A stretch of 64,000 nt of DNA from Rariglobus sp041662485. GTDB taxonomy: Bacteria; Verrucomicrobiota; Verrucomicrobiia; Opitutales; Opitutaceae. Below are positions 27,620-35,187 of this stretch, one piece after another. The translations under genes were made by a program, and so were the position numbers. Under the pieces are notes generated by a model. That model was not told the origin of the DNA. It saw nothing but the letters and a program-made list of their open reading frames with translations, and searched no databases. Each line of letters starts with the position of its first letter. Within the stretch, counting starts at the first letter, position 1. The stretch lies in assembly GCA_041662485.1 (NCBI GenBank), contig JBAZSJ010000001.1, forward strand, positions 186,001-250,000, in the 5' to 3' direction.

Positions 27620-28291
27620 TCAGTTGTTCATGGCGACACGGGCGACGTGCCAGTCGAAGTAGAGGGTGTTGCGGTAGCCGCGGTGGTTGAGTTCGCCGGT
27701 GTTGGGTTCGGTCGTGCCGGGCTCGTTGTCGCGGATCGCCCACGCGCCGTCGGGCAGGATCGAGATTTTTGAGGTCTTCGTGGTGATGGTGCCGGTCATG
27801 CTGACGGCTCCCCAGGGTTTCATCGTGGTGCCATCAGGCGCGGTCACGGTCTGTTGCAGGACGTATCCTTTTCCCCCGACGTTGCCCTTGTAGCCCGGGC
27901 AGTCGAAAATATCCGAGTGAGTCGTGAGGTCGGTGGAGTTGGACCACGTGGTGGCCTGCGGCAGCGAGAGGTAGGGAAGAAGCGAATTCTGAAAGTTGCG
28001 CTGATCCCGGTTGTAATAGGACGAGACGCCGAAGAAACCAGTCGGGGGGAGTGAGCCCTTGTTGTCGTTGGCGTAGGTCTGGATCGCGATGCCGACCTGA
28101 TGGAGATTGGACGCGCATTTGGAGCTGTGGGCGGCCTCCTTCACCTTTGCCAACACGGGAAAAAGAATCGCGGCGAGAACACCGATGACGGCGATCACCG
28201 TGAGCAGCTCAATGAGGGTGAAGCCAAACTGTCCGCAGCGACCTCGGTATCGGGGGCGCGGAGACGCACGGAAGAGTGGGGTGGCGCTCAT
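27620..28291 (-). CDS. prepilin-type protein with H-X9-DW end, module copy 1
   Basis: About 223 residues. The ATG at 28291 is chosen because the identical context CGGAAAATGAGC precedes the paralogue at 46486. Type IV prepilin-like leader ending QFG|FTLIELL with Glu28 at +5, one hydrophobic helix, then a DUF1559-like globular part (SSKCASNLHQVGIAIQTYANDNKGSLP). The C-terminus reads H-RGYRNTLYF-DW: His, nine residues, Asp, then Trp where the H-X9-DG family has Gly. These proteins are processed by prepilin peptidase and are abundant in Planctomycetes-Verrucomicrobia-Lentisphaerae genomes; their function is not settled. It is the first gene of the 26-kb minus-strand run, directly followed by the PEP-CTERM protein. 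Confidence 0.85.
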   Translation of the reverse strand: MSATPLFRASPRPRYRGRCGQFGFTLIELLTVIAVIGVLAAILFPVLAKVKEAAHSSKCASNLHQVGIAIQTYANDNKGSLPPTGFFGVSSYYNRDQRNFQNSLLPYLSLPQATTWSNSTDLTTHSDIFDCPGYKGNVGGKGYVLQQTVTAPDGTTMKPWGAVSMTGTITTKTSKISILPDGAWAIRDNEPGTTEPNTGELNHRGYRNTLYFDWHVARVAMNN

Positions 28292-28608
28292 TTTCCGGAG
28301 TGGGGTTGTGGTGATGCCTTGCGGGGTGATGCCGGGCGCTTGGATGTTGCGCGGCGGACTTGGTGAGGGGGAACTTTGTATCTCTAAGCTATATATAGCA
28401 GATGACTCTAACAACGCCGTTGACGCGCAAAAGGTTGCATAAATTAAGATTCTATCCTATATGTATTTATAATAAAAAAGAACGTCGAAAGCCCTTATTT
28501 AGGATCGGGCGAATCCAGGGTATAGCAAATATAGCAATCAGAGGCCGACCCCGGGATTTCATGAAACCGGGCCTGATGTGTGGGTTGCCGCCGCTTGATG
28601 CGGCGGAC
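28292..28608 (-). promoter_or_regulatory. AT-rich promoter region with 12-bp palindrome
   Basis: The gap between the LacI gene's stop and the prepilin-type gene holds no gene. It is markedly AT-rich from about 28370 to 28525 in an otherwise GC-rich region. It contains the perfect palindrome GCTATATATAGC at 28388-28399, a plausible operator, and a weak match to the TGTAT-N7-AWACA motif at 28462-28478. This is likely the promoter of the 14-gene run. Confidence 0.5.
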
Positions 28609-29661
28609 TTATGCTCCTGCGGCGGGTGTCACGGCCAGACGGCGCTTTTTTTGAAGACTGGGGCCGTCCATCCACACGCCTTCGACCATGGAGGTGATGG
28701 GCATTTCGGGGATGCCGCGTTCGCCGCGCTGGATTTGGGCGATCAACACATCGATCGCCGCGGCGCCGATTGACCCGGGGCGTTGGTTGATGCCCGCGAT
28801 TTCCGGTTCGCTTTTGATCCAGTTGAGGGTCGCGTAATCCACTTCGCCGGGGATGCGGATGCCTTGGCGTTCCAGTTCGCGCAGGGCGAGCTGGTTGTCG
28901 CTGAGGACAACATCAAGGCGCTGCGCGGTCACCCAGGCGGCGACTTCCTTGAAGGTGTCGTCGTTGAAAAGGAAGACCTGCAGCGGTGTCTGCGGGTGGA
29001 GATGCCGGGTGAGCAGCGCGCCGGCCAGCCACTGGTCGTCCACGCGCCGGCTGGTGTCTTCATACAGGCATAGGCCGACGCGGGAGTAGCCGAGCCGCCA
29101 CAGCTTGCGGGCGGCGGCCAGAATCGTGTGAAAGTGGTGCGGAGTGGTGCGGTGCAGCACAGGCCGCAGCAGCGAATAGCCGATGGTCACGCAACTGAAC
29201 CGGTCCCAGTCGAGCCTCATGCGGCTGCTCGCTTCCGGGGTGGGAGCGATGCAAACGCCGGCGATGCCGCGATTGTAGAGGATGCGGCTGAGGCGCTCGC
29301 CGGTCATGCCGGCCTCCTTCAGCCAAAAGTGCTCGAGGCGGTAGCCGTTGCGCAGAGCCTGGCCGGAGGCGCCTTCAAACATCGGGGCGTAAAACGGATT
29401 TTGCATCCACTCGTCCGCCGTTTGAAAGCTGGTGATGTAGGCGAGGGTGGTGATCTCCGAACCGGCGATTTTTCCGCGGCGTCGCTGGGCAAAGGCGGAG
29501 AGCAGGGGGTCGGGACGGTAACCAAGCGCGGCGGCGATTTTTTTGATTCGATCCCGGGTGACGGCGGGTATCTGGGGATCCAGCTTGAGGGCGCGGCATA
29601 CGGTGGATGCCGAGAGGCCCGCCTTGGCCGCCACTTCCTTCATCGTCACGCGTTTGGGCAT
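28609..29661 (-). CDS. LacI-family transcriptional regulator
   Basis: 350 residues from MPKRVTMKEVAAKAGLSAS at 29661; the frame extends further upstream, but the LacI helix-turn-helix (residues 5-30, KEVAAKAGLSASTVCRALK) fixes the start. A periplasmic-binding-type sensor domain follows (GVCIAPTPE, RRVDDQW, VDYATLNW, SIGAAAIDVL), expected to bind a sugar or oligosaccharide inducer. It lies just upstream of, and in the same direction as, the prepilin-led gene run, so control of that run is likely but not shown. Two hairpin-rich elements separate it from the AraC gene. Confidence 0.9.
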   Translation of the reverse strand: MPKRVTMKEVAAKAGLSASTVCRALKLDPQIPAVTRDRIKKIAAALGYRPDPLLSAFAQRRRGKIAGSEITTLAYITSFQTADEWMQNPFYAPMFEGASGQALRNGYRLEHFWLKEAGMTGERLSRILYNRGIAGVCIAPTPEASSRMRLDWDRFSCVTIGYSLLRPVLHRTTPHHFHTILAAARKLWRLGYSRVGLCLYEDTSRRVDDQWLAGALLTRHLHPQTPLQVFLFNDDTFKEVAAWVTAQRLDVVLSDNQLALRELERQGIRIPGEVDYATLNWIKSEPEIAGINQRPGSIGAAAIDVLIAQIQRGERGIPEMPITSMVEGVWMDGPSLQKKRRLAVTPAAGA

Positions 29662-29730
29662 ATCAGGCGGTTGAACATGCTCGCGCGCCGTCGCGAGGCA
29701 AGCCCACTGGCCGGGCCGACGAAACCAAAA

Positions 29731-29801
29731 GGTGGACGGCGATCTTCGAGCGCCGTTGAAGCCGTCCGCCTGCTGAACGCGCTCGGAGATCGCGTTCCAC
29801 C
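29731..29801. repeat. double-hairpin element (BIME-like) a
   Basis: Starts GGTGGACGGCGATC and ends GATCGCGTTCCACC, imperfect terminal inverted repeats of about 29 bp. Each half also folds on itself (ACGGCG/CGCCGT and GAACGCG/CGCGTTC). Together with element b it fills most of the 29662-30012 gap, which has no gene. Confidence 0.55.
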
Positions 29802-29864
29802 TCGAGTTCAACCGCATCGTTACGGCGTAGAGCATTTATAAAATGTCGTAGCGGTCTGAACTGC

Positions 29865-29941
29865 GTGGAACGCGTTGTCCTCAACGCGTTGCGGCGAAGC
29901 CGTCACTCAAACCAGCGCGTTGGGGTGACAACGCGCTCCAC
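29865..29941. repeat. double-hairpin element (BIME-like) b
   Basis: Terminal repeats GTGGAACGCGTTGTC and GACAACGCGCTCCAC (14 of 15 complementary). Internal hairpins AACGCGTTG-TCCT-CAACGCGTT and AGCGCGTTG-GGGTGA-CAACGCGCT are perfect 9-bp stems. Confidence 0.65.
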
Positions 29942-30012
29942 CCTCGACACTTTCCGGACGGCTGCAGTTTCACTTTAAATGCCCTGGCATCGGTTTACTT
30001 TGAAGACAGCGC

Positions 30013-30909
30013 CTAGAAAATGCGCCCGGCCATTTCGCCGGGGTAGCGGCCGGTTTTCTTTTTGAACCACGCGCAAAAAGAGGACGTGTGGTTGAAGCCG
30101 GTTTCGATGGCGATCCGCTTGATCGGGATCGCCCGCTCGCGGAGCAACTGGACTGCGCAGTTGAGTCGCCTCCGGTCAATGTAGGCCTTGCCGGAGGTGC
30201 CGAGCGCCTTGGTGACGATGCGGTCGAGGTTGCTGCGGCTCAGCCCGGAGCGTCTGGCGAGGCCGGCGACACGGAAGGGTTCGTTCAAGGGCCAGCCGTC
30301 CAGGTATTGCAGGATGTCGTGGATGCGCGGGTCGCCGGTTTGGTGGAGGTTGGGCTGCAGTCCGGCTTTGATCAGCGTGTGATAGACCGCCTCGCTCCAG
30401 ATGAGCACTTGTTTTTCCAGCTCGATGAATTGGGTGAACTCAAGCGTCTCCTCCGTCAGGCGGGCGTCGTGATAACGGGTCTTGGTGACCTTCTCCACGG
30501 TTCGCTCCAGCCGCCGCGCGATGCGTTCCAGTCCGGGGTGATCCTTGCTTTTCAGCACGAGACTCAGGCCCTTCTTGAAGAGCGGGTCGCCATCCGGCCA
30601 TTCCATGCGAAAGTTAATCGACAGGATTTCGGCGTCTTTGCTGAAGCGCTGGTAACGCGACACGGGCTTGGGAAACATCCACTCGCCTTCGCGCGCCGAG
30701 ACCTGTTCGCCATCGGCCGTGACGGTGACGCCGCCCTTGAGCACGAGCCAGGCCGTCATGTTGTGAAAGCCGTCCATGCGACCGCTTACGGACGGGTAAA
30801 CCGTGCCGCGATACACCCACAGCAGGCTGATGGTCAGCCTGCTCCAATTCCGGTTCGTGGTCGCGAGCCGGCGGGCGCTGTCATCGGGGGCGTGGAGGGG
30901 CGTGGGCAT
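30013..30909 (-). CDS. AraC-family transcriptional regulator
   Basis: 298 residues with an N-terminal cupin-like sensing half (WLVLKGGVTVTADGEQVSAREGEWMF) and a C-terminal pair of helix-turn-helix motifs (FRVAGLARRSGLSRSNLDRIV and RAIPIKRIAIETGFNHTSSFCAWFKKKTGRYPGE, both split over several windows here). The last segment is the AraC signature. Typically such proteins activate adjacent sugar genes. It is divergent from the FAD oxidoreductase gene, and the shared 169-bp gap holds a direct-repeat operator candidate (31005-31035). Confidence 0.9.
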   Translation of the reverse strand: MPTPLHAPDDSARRLATTNRNWSRLTISLLWVYRGTVYPSVSGRMDGFHNMTAWLVLKGGVTVTADGEQVSAREGEWMFPKPVSRYQRFSKDAEILSINFRMEWPDGDPLFKKGLSLVLKSKDHPGLERIARRLERTVEKVTKTRYHDARLTEETLEFTQFIELEKQVLIWSEAVYHTLIKAGLQPNLHQTGDPRIHDILQYLDGWPLNEPFRVAGLARRSGLSRSNLDRIVTKALGTSGKAYIDRRRLNCAVQLLRERAIPIKRIAIETGFNHTSSFCAWFKKKTGRYPGEMAGRIF

Positions 30910-30968
30910 CAGGGGAAGGTAGCCGGATGGATGCGGGTGTGGAGAAAATAGCTAATGGAGAGACTGGC

Positions 30969-30988
30969 ATATCTGAGAGGTTAAAAGA
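30969..30988 (+). promoter_or_regulatory. 20-bp motif shared with 32477-32496
   Basis: ATATCTGAGAGGTTAAAAGA here matches ATATCAGAGGGGTTAAATGA at 32477-32496 in 17 of 20 positions. Each copy lies upstream of a plus-strand gene (FAD oxidoreductase; SGNH hydrolase). Could be a common regulator site. Confidence 0.35.
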
Positions 30989-31004
30989 CAATATTTGGTG
31001 AAAT

Positions 31005-31035
31005 CGGCTAATGCATCGAGCAATCCGGCTAACGC
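31005..31035 (+). promoter_or_regulatory. candidate AraC-type direct-repeat operator
   Basis: CGGCTAATGC (31005-31014) and CGGCTAACGC (31026-31035) differ at one base and start 21 bp apart, two helical turns, as expected for an AraC-type activator binding upstream of the FAD oxidoreductase. A weaker AGCTAATGG lies at 30950-30958, nearer the AraC gene. Confidence 0.5.
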
Positions 31036-31078
31036 TTGGCCGTTGTGGGCACATGGGGGGATGGAGGAAACTGGCGTC

Positions 31079-32434
31079 ATGACAAACCCCGCCAGGAACG
31101 CCCCCGTTTCCATCTATGATGTCGTCGTCGCCGGAGCCGGCGTCGGCGGCGTGTGCGCCGCGATCGCCGCCGCCCGCGCCGGCTGCCGCGTGGCGCTGCT
31201 GGAGTCGTCGGCGGAGATCGGCGGCACGGGCGTGCATTCGCCGGTCGGCCTGGTGTGCACCTGGTTCGACAAAAGCGGGCGCTACATCAACCGGGGGATT
31301 TTTGAAGAGCTGCTGCCCTACCTCTACGTGCCCGCCTCGCTGAGCCGGGGCGTGGTGCAGACCTATGACGAGCATGAGCTGAAGCAGGGTTATCTGCGTT
31401 TGCTGAACGCCGAGTCCACGCTGGATGTGCTGACGAATTCCGCCGTCACCACTGTGGAAAGCAAGGCGGGCGTCATCCGCACGGTCGGAACCGCCGACGG
31501 ACGCCTTTATGCGGCGCGCGTCTTCATAGACAGCACGGCCGACGGCAACCTTGCGGCGGCGGCCGGGGCCGAGTTTCAAAAAGGCAGGACGACCGACGGC
31601 AAGCTGCAGCCGAGCACGCTGACCTTTCGCGTCGACGACGTGGACTTCACCGCTTTCGGCATGGATCCGACGCAGCCCGACTGGGCGTGCTGGGACAACA
31701 TCCACCTGATCACCGACGCGTTGAATCCGCTGTTCCGCAAACTGCGCGAGGCCGGCGCGACCTCCAACCCGAAGGACGACGTGCTGTGTTTTCCCGACCG
31801 GAAGGGGCGGAGCCTGTTGTTCAACCAGACCCGCATCGCCGACGTCGATCCCACGGATCCGGACAACGTGCGTCGCGCCATTGCGGAGGGGCGCAAGCAG
31901 ATCGGCGAATTTTGGGAGGCGGTCCGCCAGCACCCCGCGTTTGCGAAGGCGCGCATCACCATTTCCGAGCGGCTCGGCGTGCGCGAAGGCCGTCGCATCG
32001 TGGGCGACTACATGCTCACGGCGGAGGATTGCCTGGGCGAGGCGAAGTTCGACGACATGGTGGCGGCCTGCGGCTACGCGATCGACATCCATGATCCGAA
32101 CGGCACGGCCTCGACGGCCATGCACTGGATCCCCGGCAAGGGTTATTACCACATTCCCTACCGTTGCCTGATGGCGAAGGGTTTTTCCAACCTGCTGCTC
32201 GGTTCTCGCTGCATCAGCGGCACGCACGAGGCGCATTCGAGCTATCGGGTGATTCCGCCGGTGAGCGCGATCGGCCAGGCGGCGGGCGTGGCGGCGGCGC
32301 TTTGTGTGCGCCTGCACCTCGGAGACGTGCGCCAAGTGTCCGCGCGTTGGATCCGGCATGAGCTGGCCGGGGCCGGCCAGTTTGTGGAAGGCGAGAGCAA
32401 CGAGGCTCCGGGGGAATCCGCGCCCGCGGCGTAG
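31079..32434 (+). CDS. FAD-dependent oxidoreductase
   Basis: 451 residues. The ATG at 31079 is chosen because GGAGGA (31063-31068) stands about 10 bases upstream; a longer frame opens at 30995. The N-terminus carries the Rossmann dinucleotide motif VVAGAGVGGVCAA and an Ala-rich helix, followed by ESSAEIGGTG, and the C-terminus has LLLGSRCISGTHEAHSSYRV and SAIGQAAGVAAALCV, typical of the FAD_oxidored family found near polysaccharide-degradation genes. The substrate is unknown; a role in oxidising or rearranging a sugar-derived product is possible. Probably the first gene of a two-gene unit with the SGNH hydrolase, though a strong inverted repeat lies between them. Confidence 0.85.
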   Translation: MTNPARNAPVSIYDVVVAGAGVGGVCAAIAAARAGCRVALLESSAEIGGTGVHSPVGLVCTWFDKSGRYINRGIFEELLPYLYVPASLSRGVVQTYDEHELKQGYLRLLNAESTLDVLTNSAVTTVESKAGVIRTVGTADGRLYAARVFIDSTADGNLAAAAGAEFQKGRTTDGKLQPSTLTFRVDDVDFTAFGMDPTQPDWACWDNIHLITDALNPLFRKLREAGATSNPKDDVLCFPDRKGRSLLFNQTRIADVDPTDPDNVRRAIAEGRKQIGEFWEAVRQHPAFAKARITISERLGVREGRRIVGDYMLTAEDCLGEAKFDDMVAACGYAIDIHDPNGTASTAMHWIPGKGYYHIPYRCLMAKGFSNLLLGSRCISGTHEAHSSYRVIPPVSAIGQAAGVAAALCVRLHLGDVRQVSARWIRHELAGAGQFVEGESNEAPGESAPAA

Positions 32435-32476
32435 CACGCAAACGCCCGGTTTTATCGGACACGATGCACAACCAAA

Positions 32477-32496
32477 ATATCAGAGGGGTTAAATGA
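32477..32496 (+). promoter_or_regulatory. 20-bp motif, second copy
   Basis: ATATCAGAGGGGTTAAATGA, 110 bp upstream of the SGNH hydrolase; 17 of 20 bases match 30969-30988. Confidence 0.35.
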
Positions 32497-32521
32497 TAAC
32501 CATAGCCGCACTCTGGATTGA

Positions 32522-32591
32522 TGTAGCCGGGGTCGCCGACCCCGGTGTCTTGGGCGTGTTGCTCAGACCGGGGTCGGCGCCCCCGGCTACA
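32522..32591. repeat. 25-bp inverted repeat with internal hairpins
   Basis: The arms at 32522-32546 (starts TGTAGCCGGGGTCGCC) and 32567-32591 are complementary at 24 of 25 positions. The left arm itself folds (CCGGGGTC-GCC-GACCCCGG), as does the right, giving the same double-hairpin plan as the other elements. It ends 14 bp before the SGNH start and may separate or stabilise the two messages. Confidence 0.65.
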
Positions 32592-32605
32592 ACTTTACTT
32601 CCAAA

Positions 32606-33196
32606 ATGAAAAAGATCGTGCTGCTGGGAGACTCCATTCGCCTGAGCTATGAAGGGCGCGTCAAGGAGCGGCTCGCGGCCCGGGCAACCGTTTGGTCGCC
32701 GGCGGAGAACTGCGGGCACTCCGTGAACCATGTCTTCAACCTGCGCGACTGGTATGTGCTGACCGACGCGGACGTGATCCATTTCAACTTCGGCCTGTGG
32801 GATTGCCGGCGGCTGCGTCGCGGGCTGGACGACACGCTCGTGCCCGTGGAGGTGTTCGCGCGGAACCTCGCGCGCATCATTGAAACCATCCGTGCGCAGA
32901 CGCGGGCGACGCCCGTCTGGGGCACCATCACGCCGATGATCGAGGCGCTTTACAACGGACGCAACCCGGGTGCCAGCGATCCGTGGCGGCAGACGGGCGA
33001 CATCGAGCGCTACAACGAGGCGGCGATGGCCGTGGCGCGGCAACACGGGGTCGCGGTCAACGATCTTTACGCCTTGGTCAAGGCGCGGGGCGAAGGGGCC
33101 ATGATCAACGAAGACGGCCTGCACTACACCGCGGACGGAGCCCGCATCCTCGGCGATCAGGTGGCGGACGTGATTGAAGCGGCGCTTGGGTCGTGA
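32606..33196 (+). CDS. SGNH/GDSL-type hydrolase
   Basis: 196 residues, cytoplasmic (no signal peptide). GDSIR with Ser10 is the nucleophile block; HFNFGLWD supplies the Asn-type oxyanion block; DGLHYT with Asp170 and His173 completes the triad. The length fits single-domain SGNH esterases, which remove acetyl or other acyl groups from carbohydrates. It lies next to the FAD oxidoreductase, so it may deacylate the same substrate. It converges with the GH130-like gene, separated by a perfect hairpin. Confidence 0.82.
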   Translation: MKKIVLLGDSIRLSYEGRVKERLAARATVWSPAENCGHSVNHVFNLRDWYVLTDADVIHFNFGLWDCRRLRRGLDDTLVPVEVFARNLARIIETIRAQTRATPVWGTITPMIEALYNGRNPGASDPWRQTGDIERYNEAAMAVARQHGVAVNDLYALVKARGEGAMINEDGLHYTADGARILGDQVADVIEAALGS

Positions 33197-33225
33197 ATCC
33201 CGGTTAGTTGTGCGCCAATACCGTG

Positions 33226-33275
33226 GCCGCGAGCGCCAGCGAGTGGAAGTTCGCCCACTCGCTGGCGCTCGCGGC
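33226..33275. terminator. perfect inverted repeat between convergent genes
   Basis: 20 bases (CCGCGAGCGCCAGCGAGTGG, 33227-33246) and their exact reverse complement (33255-33274) with an 8-base loop, plus one more flanking pair. Located between two convergent genes, 30 bp past the SGNH stop. Likely a bidirectional terminator or a dispersed palindrome. Confidence 0.6.
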
Positions 33276-33296
33276 TACATCTTTTCTGAAACCGCG

Positions 33297-34355
33297 CTAG
33301 GCGTTCAATGTGGCGAGAATGTCTTCGATCGAGAATTCCGCGCCGCACACAATGGAGTCGGCGGCGCCGTAGTAGAGCAGGAGGCGATCCCCTTCGGTGA
33401 CATGACCGTTGGTGAAAACGGTGTTTCCGTAGAATCCGTTGCGCTCATAGGATTCGTCGGCGGTCATGAGCGGTTCATCGCTGCGGGCGAGCACCCGGCA
33501 CGGGTTTTCCAGATCGAGCAGGAGCGCGCCGAGGCTGTAGCGGCCGGCCTGGTCGGCGCCGTGATAAATCGAGAGCCAGCCGCATTTCGTGCGGATGGGG
33601 GCGGCGCCGGCTCCGATGCGTTCGGAGTCCCAATGGCCGGGGCGGGTGGTGGCGATGCAGGTGTGCGCGCCCCAGTGCAACCCGTCCGGGGAGCGGGCCG
33701 TCCAGATGTAATGTCCGCCGAGACCGAGTCCGCTGGGCCGGTGAAGCATCCAGCGGGCACCGGCGATTTTTTCCGGGAAGAGTCCGACGTCCTTGTTGTG
33801 CGGCGGGAGGATGAGCCCGTGGCGTTCAAAGGTTTTCCAGTCCGCGGTGGTGATCAACCCGCAGCCCACGCCGAAGGTGGACACGGCGGTGTAGGTGAGA
33901 TGGTGGCGTCCTTCGATCAGTTCGACGCGGCAGTCTTCGATGCCGAAATCTTCGTGCGTTCCTGATCCGATGAGGGTTGGCGCGGGGTCGGCCTTGAAAT
34001 TCCTGCCGTCGTCGCTCCAGGCGAGGCGCAGGTGGGAGAGCGTGGTGAGATAACCGCGGCCCTTGTGCTCGAAGCCGCGGGCGTCGCGTCCGGATATTTT
34101 CAGCTCGGGATCGTCCTCGCGTATCCGGAGGATGGTCACTCCGTCAGGCGATCGGGGGTCGAGGAGCGGAGTGCTGATCCAGCCGGCCTCCTGCAGCGGA
34201 CGTTCGGCCACGCGCAGCAGCAGGCCGATGCGGCCCTGGTAACGGAAGGCTCCGGGGTTGAACACGCATTCGACCGACAGGCCCGGATGGCTGGGGGTGA
34301 TGTCGGAGGGAGTGAGAAGAGGGTTTTCGGGGAAACGGCGGATGGCGGCTTTCAT
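33297..34355 (-). CDS. GH130-family beta-mannoside phosphorylase-like enzyme
   Basis: 352 residues forming a five-bladed propeller of the GH130 type: VFNPGAFRYQGRIGLLLR, FGIEDCRVELIEGRHHLTYT with the candidate general-acid Asp, KDVGLFPEKIAGARWMLHRP, APIRTKCGWLSIYHGAD and LLLYYGAAD. GH130 enzymes phosphorolyse mannosyl-glucose or mannooligosaccharides in the cytoplasm, or in some members hydrolyse 1,2-mannosides. No signal peptide is seen, fitting the cytoplasmic role. It is the last gene of the second minus-strand run, after the small secreted protein, and supports a mannan theme with GH26 and GH38. Phosphorylase versus hydrolase cannot be decided here. Confidence 0.85.
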   Translation of the reverse strand: MKAAIRRFPENPLLTPSDITPSHPGLSVECVFNPGAFRYQGRIGLLLRVAERPLQEAGWISTPLLDPRSPDGVTILRIREDDPELKISGRDARGFEHKGRGYLTTLSHLRLAWSDDGRNFKADPAPTLIGSGTHEDFGIEDCRVELIEGRHHLTYTAVSTFGVGCGLITTADWKTFERHGLILPPHNKDVGLFPEKIAGARWMLHRPSGLGLGGHYIWTARSPDGLHWGAHTCIATTRPGHWDSERIGAGAAPIRTKCGWLSIYHGADQAGRYSLGALLLDLENPCRVLARSDEPLMTADESYERNGFYGNTVFTNGHVTEGDRLLLYYGAADSIVCGAEFSIEDILATLNA

Positions 34356-34369
34356 GGAGATGCGGTAAA

Positions 34370-34421
34370 AACGTCGGTGTGCGCTCAGGGCGTGTAACGT
34401 CGGTGTGCGCTCAGGGCGTGT
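34370..34421. repeat. 26-bp tandem duplication over a gene's 3' end
   Basis: Two exact copies of a 26-bp unit starting AACGTCGGTGTGCGCTCAGG (34370-34395 and 34396-34421). The second copy contains the final codons and stop of the small secreted protein gene, so the first is a recent duplication downstream of it. Confidence 0.85.
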
Positions 34422-35187
34422 CGGAAAACGTGAGCCAGAAGCAGCCGGGCTTGGGCGGGCCCATCTCGGCGATTTCGTCGGCCGACATCATGTGGCGCAT
34501 GCCGCCCGGCGAATAGACGAGGATGCCCACCATGCGTTCGGCGGGGCGGATGACGGTGATGCTGTCCTGGATAAGCTGCCAGCCGGAGGCGTTCTGGACT
34601 TGGATGGCGATTTTAAAAAGGAGGCGGCGGCGGGCGTCGGTGACCGGCTGGACGAGGCTGATTTCACCCGGAGCGGTAGTGACGCGGCTGGAACTGAACT
34701 GGGCGGCCATGGCGACCGGGCTGCGATTAATGATGCGGATGGAGCCGGCGGGAAAAAGGGACGGGTTGCTGTCGATGAGCTCGACTTTGTAAACGGCGGG
34801 GGTGTCTGCATCGGCCGGCGGGCGCGGGGTAATTATGACGAGGACGGACGGGGTGTCAGCCGACGGGGTGACGGTGGCGATTTTGACGGGACGGGTGACG
34901 CCGGTTTTGGGGTCGGGAAGGGTTTTGTAAACGTCGAGAGGCTTGAAGTCGGCGGGGATAAAAGGGGCGCTGATCTCGTAGGGGTTGGCGCTGATCTGGC
35001 GGTAGGCGGCGGCGGGTTTAAGGGAGTAGTAGCCGGGGGTTTCGTCGATGAAGAGGAAGCGAAGGCGCGGCGGTTTGGGAGCGTCAGGGGAAGGAGACTG
35101 GGCAAAAGCGCCCGCCGCGAATGACCAATGCACAATGACCAATGCCCAATGGAGGAACTTGAGTGGGACGCGCATGGGGGAGGTCAT
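34411..35187 (-). CDS. small secreted protein paired with cassette A protein, copy 2
   Basis: 258 residues from the ATG at 35187, which overlaps the cassette A stop (ATGA), suggesting translational coupling; 35175 is an alternative. Signal peptide with core FLHWALVIVHWSFAAGAFAQ, part of which is encoded by a heptamer array (35120-35154). The mature part is beta-rich (GSIRIINRSPVAMAAQFSSS, ISLVQPVTDARRRLLFKIAI) and ends in FWLTFSDTP. No named domain recognised. The position after a cassette A protein matches 17028-17726, and the central pattern is similar, so the two are probably paralogues. A tandem duplication covers its 3' end. Confidence 0.6.
   Translation of the reverse strand: MTSPMRVPLKFLHWALVIVHWSFAAGAFAQSPSPDAPKPPRLRFLFIDETPGYYSLKPAAAYRQISANPYEISAPFIPADFKPLDVYKTLPDPKTGVTRPVKIATVTPSADTPSVLVIITPRPPADADTPAVYKVELIDSNPSLFPAGSIRIINRSPVAMAAQFSSSRVTTAPGEISLVQPVTDARRRLLFKIAIQVQNASGWQLIQDSITVIRPAERMVGILVYSPGGMRHMMSADEIAEMGPPKPGCFWLTFSDTP
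35120..35154. repeat. AATGNNC heptamer array in signal-peptide coding region
   Basis: Units AATGACC, AATGCAC, AATGACC, AATGCCC, AATGGAG. Same unit family as 23412-23446, again within the signal-peptide segment of a secreted protein. Confidence 0.7.

Noticed and set aside
28370..28525. AT-rich islands at 28.4 and 46.6 kb as horizontally acquired DNA
   Set aside because: They are confined to promoter gaps ahead of the two module copies and hold no coding remnants, so promoter function explains them better.
29662..30012. A structured RNA or riboswitch in the LacI/AraC gap
   Set aside because: The folding potential is explained by two dispersed double-hairpin elements; no conserved riboswitch core was recognised.
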